From Clostridia bacterium (GTDB lineage Bacteria; Bacillota; Clostridia; Christensenellales; Aristaeellaceae): DNA of 52,286 nucleotides. Shown in pieces: positions 40,796-48,545 of this stretch. Within the stretch, counting starts at the first letter, position 1; each line of letters starts with the position of its first letter. Both the position numbers and the translations under genes were made by a program. The notes beneath the pieces were generated by a model, which was not told the DNA's origin, did no database searches, and saw only the letters and a program-made list of their open reading frames with translations. The stretch is taken from NCBI GenBank assembly GCA_017431005.1, contig JAFRLY010000030.1:1-52286 (forward strand), written 5' to 3'.

Positions 40796-41269
40796 ATGGA
40801 TTACATACATGATCTCCGCCCGCTGATCGGCAGCCGCAAAATCATCCTGAACTGCTCCGGCGTCCTGATCCTGAGGGATCATCAGATCCTGTTTCAGCGC
40901 CGCAGCGACAACGGTAATTGGGGACTTATTGGCGGCCTGGTGGAGATGAACGAAACCTATGCCGAGGCCGCGATCCGGGAGGCAAAGGAGGAAACCGGGC
41001 TGGACATCCGGCTGCAGTCCTTCCTGGGAATTTATCATAACCACGACATGGTCTGGTCCAACGGGGATCAGGCGCACGTCATCTCCGCCTTTTTCACCGC
41101 GGAGATCATGAAGGGGGAGCCCCGGATCGACGAGGAGTCCCTGGAGCTCCGCTTCTTCCCGGAGGATGACATCCCGCTCCTCGTTCATGAGGACCACATC
41201 GAGGTCATGAAGGCCTACAGGGCCGGCATCCGGTATCCGCTGCTGCAGGAGAACCCCTTCCGCGGATAA
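40796..41269 (+). CDS. NUDIX hydrolase
   Basis: A 157-residue NUDIX protein. The Nudix box is visible as GGLVEMNETYAEAAIREAKEETGL with the catalytic REAKEE core, which binds metal and hydrolyses a nucleoside diphosphate linked to another group. The segment NGDQAHVISAFFTAEI and ELRFFPEDDIP are typical of ADP-ribose-type members, but the substrate is not certain. Two ATGs are possible (40790 or 40796), and AAAGG lies upstream of both. There is no sign of further genes in the transcript. Confidence 0.92.
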   Translation: MDYIHDLRPLIGSRKIILNCSGVLILRDHQILFQRRSDNGNWGLIGGLVEMNETYAEAAIREAKEETGLDIRLQSFLGIYHNHDMVWSNGDQAHVISAFFTAEIMKGEPRIDEESLELRFFPEDDIPLLVHEDHIEVMKAYRAGIRYPLLQENPFRG

Positions 41270-41374
41270 ACGCGGGCTGCCCTGCTGCCCCGGGTGCCGT
41301 ACGGTGAACTGCTGACAATAAAACGGGAATCGCGGATACGGTTCCCGTGTGTTCTGAATACTGTGCTCTGATCC

Positions 41375-41521
41375 TTACCAGCCGCCGGTGGCGCCGCCGC
41401 TTCCGGACTCCTCATCATCGGGATGATAAGGTGTGCTTGGGAAATAGTGTCCGCCGCTCACCTTTTCCAGTTCCTTCTGATTCAGCTCTTTCAGGGCCTG
41501 TTCCTTCTGCCTGTTTTCCAT
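41375..41521 (-). CDS. double-glycine leader precursor peptide (putative bacteriocin or signalling peptide)
   Basis: A 48-residue peptide gene, too short for many gene finders. Its first 24 residues form a classic double-glycine leader: MENRQKEQALKELNQKELEK then VSGG, with the spaced hydrophobics and Glu/Leu pattern recognised by C39-type transporters. Cleavage after GG would release a 24-residue core, HYFPSTPYHPDDEESGSGG followed by ATGGW, acidic, with His/Tyr/Pro at the start and a Gly/Trp end. AGAGGAG lies seven bases before the ATG, and a minus-strand -10-like TATAAA lies at 41574-41579. No dedicated C39-ABC exporter is adjacent. The leader is seen directly; function is inference. Confidence 0.78.
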   Translation of the reverse strand: MENRQKEQALKELNQKELEKVSGGHYFPSTPYHPDDEESGSGGATGGW

Positions 41522-41641
41522 CTTTATTCTCCTCTCTGCTGCAAGGCAGCTGTCTGATTTCTGTTCTCACCTGTTTATACGCGGAGGGATGCCTGGATGG
41601 CAGCTGTGATTCCTGCTGTGGCTTGTTTTCGGCTTCAGCTG

Positions 41642-41670
41642 TTGACATCCCCGCCGGATGGAAATATAGT
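41642..41670 (+). promoter_or_regulatory. strong promoter of the L,D-transpeptidase gene
   Basis: TTGACA (41642-41647) is 17 bases from TATAGT (41665-41670), a near-consensus promoter about 87 bases before the ATG at 41757. Confidence 0.8.
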
Positions 41671-41756
41671 TGTTTCAGGGTTTTACAGACTTATTGATCA
41701 TTTCCGCCGCTCTGAAAAAGGTCAGCGGAAATGATACGGAACGGAGGAGACAAACG

Positions 41757-42500
41757 ATGAAGAAATGGATTCTGACCCTGATTGCCCTGGTCATGGCGCT
41801 GGCCCTGACCGGTACCGCGCTGGCGGAGGAGAGCTCGGACGGGCTGCACGCCAGCATCCAGCATGTGACGGATTCCCCCGCCTGGGTGGTGAACCTTCCC
41901 GCGGCGCAGGATGAAACCGTGACTCAGCTGTTTGTGGTAGCCGGCCTCGGCATGGACAAGACCACCGCAACCATCTCGATGCATCAGCGGGATGAGGCAG
42001 GGAATTGGAAGCAGATCCTCTCCACTCCCGGCTTTGTGGGCCTGAACGGTCTCTGCGCGGATGCGGACCACAAGGAGGGCTGTGCCCAGACACCGATCGG
42101 GGTCTATCACTTTAACAAGGCTTTCGGCATTGCCGCTGATCCCGGCTGTGCGATCCCGTACATTCAGGTGGATGACAACACCTACTGGTCCGGGGATCCC
42201 GACCGGCAGTACAACCAGATGGTGGACATCCGTGAGGTTCCGGAGCTCGTCATGGACGACAGCGAGCACATCGTGGACTATGAGTATCAGTACCAGTACT
42301 GCCTGAACATCAGCTTCAATGAGGAAGGCACGCCCGGCCGCGGTTCCGCGATCTTCCTGCACTGCTTCGGACCGCTCAAGCCTTATACCGGCGGCTGCGT
42401 GGCGCTTCCTGAGAACCTGATGAAGCAGGTGATGCAGACGGTTCAGGAGGACTGCGTGGTGGTTATCGACACGCTGGAAAACCTGGGCGGCAGCTTCTGA
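41757..42500 (+). CDS. secreted L,D-transpeptidase (YkuD family)
   Basis: A 247-residue exported protein. The signal peptide runs WILTLIALVMALALTGTALA. The YkuD catalytic region is at the end: FLHCFGPLKPYTGGCVALPE, with the conserved His and the Cys nucleophile in TGGC. Earlier TPIGVYHFNKAFG is the usual start of the YkuD core. These enzymes cross-link peptidoglycan peptides or attach proteins to it outside the membrane. The ATG has GGAGGAG upstream and follows a strong promoter. The next gene, another secreted protein, starts 47 bases later, so they are probably co-transcribed. Confidence 0.92.
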   Translation: MKKWILTLIALVMALALTGTALAEESSDGLHASIQHVTDSPAWVVNLPAAQDETVTQLFVVAGLGMDKTTATISMHQRDEAGNWKQILSTPGFVGLNGLCADADHKEGCAQTPIGVYHFNKAFGIAADPGCAIPYIQVDDNTYWSGDPDRQYNQMVDIREVPELVMDDSEHIVDYEYQYQYCLNISFNEEGTPGRGSAIFLHCFGPLKPYTGGCVALPENLMKQVMQTVQEDCVVVIDTLENLGGSF

Positions 42501-42546
42501 GATAATGAACCCGGCGGAACACCCGCTGAAGGAGGGCTGATCTGAG

Positions 42547-43386
42547 ATGCGGACGGCAGCTTTGCTTCTCGCCGCGGCGCTTCTGTTTACAGGCGCCGCT
42601 CAGGCGGCGGGGGCTGAAACCCCTCCGGCACTGACCCTGGAGGCTGACGGCTTCACTGAAAAGCCGGGCTTCGGGAATTACTCCTGGTCGTATCCTGTCA
42701 GCGGACAGGAGGAATGGACAGGCGTTGAAGCGTGCGGCATGGCTCCGACGGACCCGGCGGTGCCGGACACCTTCGGACATTTATATCTGACGGAGGATCA
42801 GACGTATACAATCGGCTGGGACGGGACGCCGCCGGATGAGCTGATTGTTTTTTCCTGGGACATCGCCGTCTTCACCGATCAGGAGCATATTGACGATTAT
42901 CAGGAGAATCCTGAGATCGTGGTCCGGAGAGCGGACGGAGAGATCACGCTCAGACCGGACAGGGTCTATGACTTTCAGGCAAAGTGGCAGCCGGCCGGCG
43001 GGGAGGACAGGCCGTACGGAAATGCCAGTTACTATCTTGTGACGGATCAGCTGATCATGCTGGACGGCCCCGGCTCCGTCATGACGGGCGGCTGGACGCC
43101 GTCCGCGGACTTCACCGTGACCGGGGAACTGAAGGAGCTCTTTGAAAAAGGAACGGAGACCCTGACGGGCGCCCGGTATATCCCCGCTGTTTATCTGGGC
43201 TCCCAGGTCGTTGCCGGAACCAACCATGCCTTCCTGTGCCAGGCGGCTGCGGCATATCCGGGTTCCCTGGAAACAGAACCGGCCTGGGCGATCGTCTGCC
43301 TGTATGAGGATCTGCAGGGCGGCGTGTCCGTTCTGAGCATAGCGGATCTGGACATAGGCTCCTTCTGCACCTGTGGGGACGAATAA
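42547..43386 (+). CDS. secreted protein with cystatin-like QVVAG motif
   Basis: A 279-residue exported protein with signal peptide LLAAALLFTGAAQAAGAE. The first two thirds are beta-rich without recognised family (LYLTEDQTYTIGWD, LIVFSWDIAVF). The C-terminal about 60 residues read ALYLGSQ-like VYLGSQVVAGTNHAFLCQAA and WAIVCLYEDLQGGVSVLSIADL. This matches the cystatin-like pattern in which QxVxG sits at the hairpin that blocks cysteine proteases. It follows the L,D-transpeptidase gene and may share its transcript. The cystatin-like end is inferred from the motif; target and role are unknown. Confidence 0.72.
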   Translation: MRTAALLLAAALLFTGAAQAAGAETPPALTLEADGFTEKPGFGNYSWSYPVSGQEEWTGVEACGMAPTDPAVPDTFGHLYLTEDQTYTIGWDGTPPDELIVFSWDIAVFTDQEHIDDYQENPEIVVRRADGEITLRPDRVYDFQAKWQPAGGEDRPYGNASYYLVTDQLIMLDGPGSVMTGGWTPSADFTVTGELKELFEKGTETLTGARYIPAVYLGSQVVAGTNHAFLCQAAAAYPGSLETEPAWAIVCLYEDLQGGVSVLSIADLDIGSFCTCGDE

Positions 43387-43422
43387 CCCTGCAGGGACCC
43401 CCGGACAATATTTTTCAGGACA

Positions 43423-44190
43423 TTATCCCGCGTATTTCTTAAAGAGTGAGACTGCTTCACCGGCAACAGCGGCGCTGGCTGCCAGGATGGCAGCGGAACG
43501 GTCATATCGCAGATCTCCGGAAGCCGGCTGGCAGAAAATGCCGCCGGCTTCCTGCACAATCAGGCTTCCCGCCGCGTAATCCCAGGGCTTCAGCGTCAGC
43601 TCGAAGTACGCGTCATGGCGCCCGCAGGCGAGATAGGCCAGATCAAGGGCGGCGGATCCGCTTCTGCGGATATCCGCGCAGGAATGCAGGAAGGCCAGGG
43701 CAATGCGCATGGTTTTCTCCGCGAGCTCAGCATGATACGGAGAGGTTCCGAATGCGACCAGCGCCTTATCAAAGGGATGCTCCGAAACATGAATCGGTTT
43801 TCCATTCAGGGTCGCGCCTTTTCCGGCTTCCGCATAGAACATTTCCTTCATATAGGGCTGCCAGATCAGCCCGGTCACGGGCCTGCGGTTCTCGCAGAGC
43901 GCGATTGACACGGCGCTGCAGCGGTAGTCATGAATCAGGTTGGTGGTTCCGTCCACCGGGTCCACGATCCAGGTCGGCGCGTCAGTCAGCGCGCCGTTTT
44001 CCTTTTCCTCGCCGATCATCTGCGAACCCGGGACCAGGGACAGAAGCGCCTCCTGCAGGTATTCCTCGACTTCGCGGTCGATATTGGTCACGAAGTTGGC
44101 GTGGCCTTCCTTCTGATCGATTCTTGACAGCGTTTCGGATGAAAACAGATCCCCCGCTTTTTGAGCGATCCTCATCAGTTCTTCCCGCAC
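43423..44190 (-). CDS. inositol monophosphatase-family phosphatase
   Basis: A 255-residue member of the inositol monophosphatase family, which hydrolyses a phosphate from inositol phosphates or related sugars. Metal-binding motifs are visible as IGEEKEN (Glu pair), WIVDPVDGTTNLIH and LKPWDYAAGSLIVQEAGG. GTG 44190 has GGAG eight bases upstream; another GTG at 44199 is nearer to that site. The gene is convergent with the cystatin-like protein gene and separated from it by 36 bases. The physiological substrate is not resolved. Confidence 0.92.
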   Translation of the reverse strand: MREELMRIAQKAGDLFSSETLSRIDQKEGHANFVTNIDREVEEYLQEALLSLVPGSQMIGEEKENGALTDAPTWIVDPVDGTTNLIHDYRCSAVSIALCENRRPVTGLIWQPYMKEMFYAEAGKGATLNGKPIHVSEHPFDKALVAFGTSPYHAELAEKTMRIALAFLHSCADIRRSGSAALDLAYLACGRHDAYFELTLKPWDYAAGSLIVQEAGGIFCQPASGDLRYDRSAAILAASAAVAGEAVSLFKKYAG

Positions 44191-44310
44191 AGCGCTCACT
44201 CCGTTTCTGATTTATACTCTTTCTGAGACCGGACCGGTGCGAAGCCCATTTTACCATTTCCCGCGCGCGGATGCAAAGGATCTGAACGAACGGACGGAAC
44301 GCGTTTTATC

Positions 44311-44339
44311 TTGTGAAACCCGGATATGCATGCTATGAT
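44311..44339 (+). promoter_or_regulatory. promoter for the small DMT gene
   Basis: TTGTGA (44311-44316) and TATGAT (44334-44339) are 17 bases apart, 75 bases upstream of the ATG at 44414. Confidence 0.6.
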
Positions 44340-44413
44340 GGGGACTGCGGACAGGCGCCTGCCGGCAGTCAGGCCGGACATATCTGCGGGAATACATCTT
44401 CAGGAGGAAAACC

Positions 44414-44845
44414 ATGCTGTCCTATATCTGGCCGATTGCTCTGATTGTGCTTTCCAATACGGTGTATCAGGTCTGCGCAAAATCAGTCCCGGAAGGAATG
44501 GATCCCTTTGCCTCCCTGACGGTCACCTATCTCGTCGGAGCCGTTTTCTCCGGCATTCTTTATTATGCGGTCGGCGGCCATACCGGTCTGCTGAAGGAAT
44601 ACAGCAGGCTGAACTGGGCGCCGGTGGTGCTCGGCCTTGTCATCGTCGGGCTGGAGGCGGGCTATATCTTCGCCTTCAAGGCGGGCTGGCAGGTCAGCAC
44701 GGCGCAGGTGGTGCAGTCGGCTGTTCTGGCCGGCGTGCTGCTCTTCGTCGGCTGGCTGCTGTATCATGAGGCCATGACCTGGAACAAGCTTGTCGGGATC
44801 GTGATCTGCCTGATCGGACTGGTGTTCATCAACCTGAAGGGCTGA
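44414..44845 (+). CDS. small DMT-superfamily (EamA-like) transporter
   Basis: A 143-residue membrane protein with four to five hydrophobic segments (YIWPIALIVLSNTVYQVCAKS, YLVGAVFSGILYYAV, VVLGLVIVGLEAGYIFAF, AVLAGVLLFVGWLLY, IVICLIGLVFINL). This is one EamA-type repeat, half the usual DMT transporter, so it probably works as a dimer. GGAGGAAAACC precedes the ATG. It is the first gene of a run on the plus strand through the aldo/keto reductase. The substrate cannot be told. Confidence 0.85.
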   Translation: MLSYIWPIALIVLSNTVYQVCAKSVPEGMDPFASLTVTYLVGAVFSGILYYAVGGHTGLLKEYSRLNWAPVVLGLVIVGLEAGYIFAFKAGWQVSTAQVVQSAVLAGVLLFVGWLLYHEAMTWNKLVGIVICLIGLVFINLKG

Positions 44846-44904
44846 GCCCGAAAAATCCGGAAAACAGCAGGGGAGTCCCGGATGTGCCTGAGGAGGGTGA
44901 AAAG

Positions 44905-45708
44905 ATGAAAAACGGACGTGTGGTTATCGGCAATACGGACATGGATTATGTGTCCTTCGGAGGCGGCCCCAAAAGCCTGGTCGTGCTTCCGGGCCTGTCG
45001 GACGGGCTCGCGACGGTGAAGGGAAAAGCACTGCTGCTCACGGCGCCTTACAAAAAGTTTCTTCGGGATTATACCGTCTGTATGTTCAGCCGGAAAAACA
45101 GCATGCCGGAGGGCTATACGATCCGGCAGATGGCGGAGGATCAGGCGCTGGCGATGAACAGGCTGGGCATCACCCGGGCCGCGGTGCTCGGCGTGTCCCA
45201 GGGAGGCATGATTGCCCAGTATCTGGCGGCTGACCATCCGGGACTGGTGGATAAGCTGATTCTCGCGGTCACCGCGCCGTACGCGAATGACACGGTGAGG
45301 CAGACGGTCGGCGCCTGGATTGAAATGGCGGAGCAGGGGGACCATGTCCGCCTGATGACGGATACCGCCGAAAAAATGTATTCTCCCGGATTTCTGGAGA
45401 AGAACCGGAAGCTGTTTCCGCTGATGGCAAGGCTTACCCGGCCGGGAAGCTATGAGCGCTTCTTCAGGAACGCCTTCGCCATCCTGGCGTTCGACGCGCG
45501 GGACGCGTTGCGGGAAATCCGCTGCCCTGTGCTTATTATTGCCGGGGAGGACGATCATACCGTGGGGAATGACGCGCGGGAGGAACTGCGCAGGGGAATT
45601 CCGCACAGCAGGCTGTTCGTTTATGAGGGCCTGGGTCACGGCGCTTTTGAAGAGGCAAAGGATTTTTATGACAGGGTGTACGCCTTCTGTGAGGACGGCA
45701 CAGCCTGA
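44905..45708 (+). CDS. alpha/beta hydrolase
   Basis: A 267-residue alpha/beta-hydrolase. The nucleophile elbow reads GVSQGGMIAQ with the Ser in GxSxG form, the acid is likely in IIAGEDDHTVG, and the late His in EGLGHGAFEEA. An early VLPGLSDGL holds the oxyanion-type segment. GGAGGGTGAAAAG lies upstream of the ATG at 44905, which is preferred to an earlier in-frame start. It is 59 bases after the DMT gene and 24 before the reductase gene, so these are likely co-transcribed. The substrate is unknown. Confidence 0.88.
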   Translation: MKNGRVVIGNTDMDYVSFGGGPKSLVVLPGLSDGLATVKGKALLLTAPYKKFLRDYTVCMFSRKNSMPEGYTIRQMAEDQALAMNRLGITRAAVLGVSQGGMIAQYLAADHPGLVDKLILAVTAPYANDTVRQTVGAWIEMAEQGDHVRLMTDTAEKMYSPGFLEKNRKLFPLMARLTRPGSYERFFRNAFAILAFDARDALREIRCPVLIIAGEDDHTVGNDAREELRRGIPHSRLFVYEGLGHGAFEEAKDFYDRVYAFCEDGTA

Positions 45709-45732
45709 AAAAAGGATACGGAGGAACAGAAC

Positions 45733-46887
45733 ATGCATTACAGAAGACTGGGAAAAACCAACCTGCAGGTCAGCGAGGTCGGCTTCGGCGGCGAATGGCT
45801 GGAGCGGCACGAGGTCAGCGAATCCGTCGCGCTGCTGAAATATGCCCACAGCAGGGGGATCAACATCATTGACTGCTGGATGCCGGATCCGAAGTCCCGG
45901 GATATCATCGGACAGGCCATCGCGGAGGACCGTGCCGGATGGTATGTGCAGGGCCATGTCGGCTCCACTTACCAGAACGGGCAGTACACCCGCACGCGGG
46001 ACGCCGCGCAGTGCCGGATTGCCTTTGAGGACCTGCTGGCGCGCCTGAAAACGGATTATGTTGATCTCGGCATGATCCATTATGTGGATGCGGAAAGCGA
46101 CTGGGAGACCGTCTCCCGTCCGGGCCCCTATCGGGATTATGTCATGGAGCTGAAGGCGCAGGGGAAGATCCGGCACATCGGCCTGTCCACCCACAACCCG
46201 GCGATCGCCCGGAAGGCGGCGGAAAGCGGCCTCGTGGAGATGATCCTGTTCAGCGTGAATCCCGCCTTTGACCTGATGCCTCCGACGGAGGACATCGATG
46301 ATTATTTCGAAGGCCGCTACGCAGAGGATCTGAACGGCGTCGATCCGGTCCGGGCGGAAATGTATAGGATCTGCGAGCAGCAGGATGTGGGGATCACCTG
46401 CATGAAGCCCTACGCGGGCGGACGCCTGTTCGACGCGAAGCGCTCTCCCTTCGGCGTGACCCTGACGCCGGTTCAGTGCATCCATTACGCGCTGAACAAG
46501 CCGGGAGTCGCCTCCGTCCTGTGCGGGTATGATACGCCGGAGCAGGTGGATGCCGCCCTGGCGTATGAAACCGCCGCGGACAGCGAGAAGGACTACGCCA
46601 GTGTACTCGCGAACGCGCCGAAGCATACCTTTGCCGGCGGGGAATGCACCTACTGCGGCCACTGCAAGCCCTGCCCCGCGGATATCGATATCGCCATGAC
46701 AAACAAGCTGTATGACCTGGCGGTCATGCAGCCGGAGGTTCCGGAATCCCTGCGGCAGCACTATCTTTCCCTGGAGCATCACGCGGACGAGTGCATCGGC
46801 TGCCGCGGCTGCGAAAGCCGCTGCCCCTTCGGGGTGAAGGTGGCGGACAGAATGAAGAAAACGGCGGAGCTGTTCGGAGGGAAATAA
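45733..46887 (+). CDS. aldo/keto reductase-like protein with C-terminal 4Fe-4S cluster motifs
   Basis: The 384-residue protein starts with an aldo/keto reductase barrel (YRRLGKTNLQVSEVGFGG, KTDYVDLGMIHYVD, GKIRHIGLSTHN) and ends in a ferredoxin-like region with CTYCGHCKPC and CIGCRGCESRCPFG, enough Cys for two 4Fe-4S clusters. At the place of the usual catalytic Tyr (D-TA-x-x-Y) it has DCWMPDPKS, and the Lys strand reads WYVQGHVG, so the classical Tyr/Lys pair is absent while the His remains. It may therefore transfer electrons rather than act as a standard reductase. It follows the hydrolase in an apparent operon. Confidence 0.9.
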   Translation: MHYRRLGKTNLQVSEVGFGGEWLERHEVSESVALLKYAHSRGINIIDCWMPDPKSRDIIGQAIAEDRAGWYVQGHVGSTYQNGQYTRTRDAAQCRIAFEDLLARLKTDYVDLGMIHYVDAESDWETVSRPGPYRDYVMELKAQGKIRHIGLSTHNPAIARKAAESGLVEMILFSVNPAFDLMPPTEDIDDYFEGRYAEDLNGVDPVRAEMYRICEQQDVGITCMKPYAGGRLFDAKRSPFGVTLTPVQCIHYALNKPGVASVLCGYDTPEQVDAALAYETAADSEKDYASVLANAPKHTFAGGECTYCGHCKPCPADIDIAMTNKLYDLAVMQPEVPESLRQHYLSLEHHADECIGCRGCESRCPFGVKVADRMKKTAELFGGK

Positions 46888-46891
46888 GGCC

Positions 46892-47650
46892 ATGAGACGC
46901 GACATATCGATCCTGCTGATCCTGCTTCTGTGCCTGACCGGCTGCGCCGCTGAGGGAACAAAGACCTGGCATCACATTTCCCAGGAGGAAGCAAGGGAGA
47001 TGATGGCCCGGGACGGCGGGCAGATCATCGTGGATGTGCGCCGTCAGGACGAATACGACAGCGGACATATCCCCGGCGCGGTCCTGATTCCGAACGAATC
47101 CATTTCCGGTCAGAAACCGGAGCAGTTGCCGGATCTGGACCAGATAATCCTGATTTACTGCCGCAGCGGCAGACGCAGCAGGGAAGCCGCGCAGAAGCTT
47201 GCGGATATCGGCTATACCAATATCTATGAGTTCGGCGGAATCATCGACTGGACAGGGGAGATTACAACGGACGTACCCGGAAAGGAGAAAAACGCCATGA
47301 TCCTGAAAATAGGAGGAACGGAGGTTCCGGTGACCTGGGAGGACAATCCTTCCGTGGATGCCCTGCGGGAGCTCCTGCCTCTGACGACAGAGATGTCCAT
47401 GTACGGCGGCTTTGAGCAGGTGGGTTCCATCGGGCGGGACATTGTCCGGGACGATGAGCCCACTGACACTGACCCCGGGGATATCGTCCTGTATGCCGGA
47501 AATCAGATCGTTGTTTTCTACGGAAACAATTCCTGGGCTTATACCCGGCTGGGCCATATAGAGCTCACGCAGCAGGAGCTGGAAGACCTGCTGGCCCACG
47601 GCGCCGTTACACTGACGCTCGGGGCCGGCGCGGAGAAACAGGCTGAATAA
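46892..47650 (+). CDS. rhodanese-domain lipoprotein fused to cyclophilin-like domain
   Basis: A 252-residue exported lipoprotein with a lipobox LLLCLTGCAAE. Residues about 25-130 are a rhodanese domain, with IIVDVRRQDEYDSGHIPGAVLIP and the active-site Cys loop YCRSGRRSREA. Residues about 140-240 (MILKIGGTEVPVTWEDNPSV, VGSIGRDI, DIVLYAGNQIVVFYG, YTRLGHI) match the bacterial cyclophilin-like domain. The pair suggests sulfur transfer or redox protein handling at the cell surface. The gene starts four bases after the reductase stop, so it is co-transcribed. Confidence 0.88.
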   Translation: MRRDISILLILLLCLTGCAAEGTKTWHHISQEEAREMMARDGGQIIVDVRRQDEYDSGHIPGAVLIPNESISGQKPEQLPDLDQIILIYCRSGRRSREAAQKLADIGYTNIYEFGGIIDWTGEITTDVPGKEKNAMILKIGGTEVPVTWEDNPSVDALRELLPLTTEMSMYGGFEQVGSIGRDIVRDDEPTDTDPGDIVLYAGNQIVVFYGNNSWAYTRLGHIELTQQELEDLLAHGAVTLTLGAGAEKQAE

Positions 47651-47863
47651 TCCGGACAGACGGCAAAGAACCGAAAACTGAATCAGTATGCCCCGATAAG
47701 TTCTGCCTCTGAGCAGAACTTATTCAGTTCCGCCTGAAAAGGCCGCCATCCTCCCGGGAAATGCGTACAAACAGATGTAAGCCTTCTGAAGGCTTACCTG
47801 AGAAGAAACCGGCAGGCGCCTGGAACGACAGGCGCAGAACAGTCAGGAAGGGAGAACCCAAAA
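47651..47863 (+). other. intergenic region with two perfect hairpins
   Basis: ATAAGTTCTGC (47696-47706) pairs perfectly with GCAGAACTTAT (47713-47723), and GTAAGCCTT (47777-47785) with AAGGCTTAC (47789-47797). Neither is followed by a T tract. No coding frame is seen. They may be part of a structured leader or small RNA for the gene at 47864, or only mRNA 3' structures. Confidence 0.5.
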
Positions 47864-48343
47864 ATGAACCGGAAGATGATTAATAACACAATCCGGGTGG
47901 TGCTGGCCCCGGAATTCCATGAGATGGACCCGGAAGAAAAAAAGAAGGTTTATGCCGGGTCGGCAGTGATCCCGGAATGGTGTGTGCGCGACCCGGAGCG
48001 GCATATGCTCTTTTCCGCCTCCTGGAAGCAGATGAACGGCATCCTTGCCATGATGGCCTGCTCCATGGACGGGGCGAAGGGGCTTGAAAAGCGGATGAGA
48101 ATGGCGCTGCGGGACCGGAATTACAGGCCCGGTGAATACATCCGGGAGGAGCTGGGAGGCAAAAAGGTCTTCGGATTCACCTTCCGTTACCAGGGAAAGG
48201 AAGGGGAGCTGCTGAGCCGCACCGTGATGGTCCGTGACGGAGGCTGCATCTACTATCTGACGTCCCAGATCCGGGCGGAAGACGAAAAGGAAGCAGAAGC
48301 GGTCATGGATGAAATCTGGGGTTCGCTTTCCTGGAACAGTTGA
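47864..48343 (+). CDS. hypothetical protein
   Basis: A 159-residue cytoplasmic protein without signal or membrane segment. It starts NRKMINNTIRVVLAPEFHEM and contains the segment YAGSAVIPEWCVRDPERHMLFSASWK and a basic stretch around KGLEKRMRMALRDRNYRPGEY. The second half is beta-rich (FGFTFRYQGKEGELLSRTVMV). AAGGGAGAACCC lies upstream of the ATG. The gene is isolated, after a hairpin-rich intergenic region and before the flavodoxin-type gene. I do not recognise the family. Confidence 0.75.
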   Translation: MNRKMINNTIRVVLAPEFHEMDPEEKKKVYAGSAVIPEWCVRDPERHMLFSASWKQMNGILAMMACSMDGAKGLEKRMRMALRDRNYRPGEYIREELGGKKVFGFTFRYQGKEGELLSRTVMVRDGGCIYYLTSQIRAEDEKEAEAVMDEIWGSLSWNS

Positions 48344-48545
48344 ATTCCCACGGTATCGAAGATCTCCGCATTCTCTTTCCAACCTGTTCTTCGCCGGAAA
48401 CCAAAAAAATGAATGACGGTTCTGCCTGGTCAGGGAAACCCGGAAACAGGCGAAAATTTATCTGAAAAAAGCCAGAGGATATGCTATCATTGAAACCGGG
48501 AAGACTGCGGCATAAATGACAGTTCATCTGCGGAGGTTCAGAAAC

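Noticed and set aside
44764-46905. Very long minus-strand frame opposite the hydrolase and aldo/keto reductase genes
   Set aside because: It is antisense to two genes with clear motifs, has no family resemblance and reflects high GC at third codon positions.
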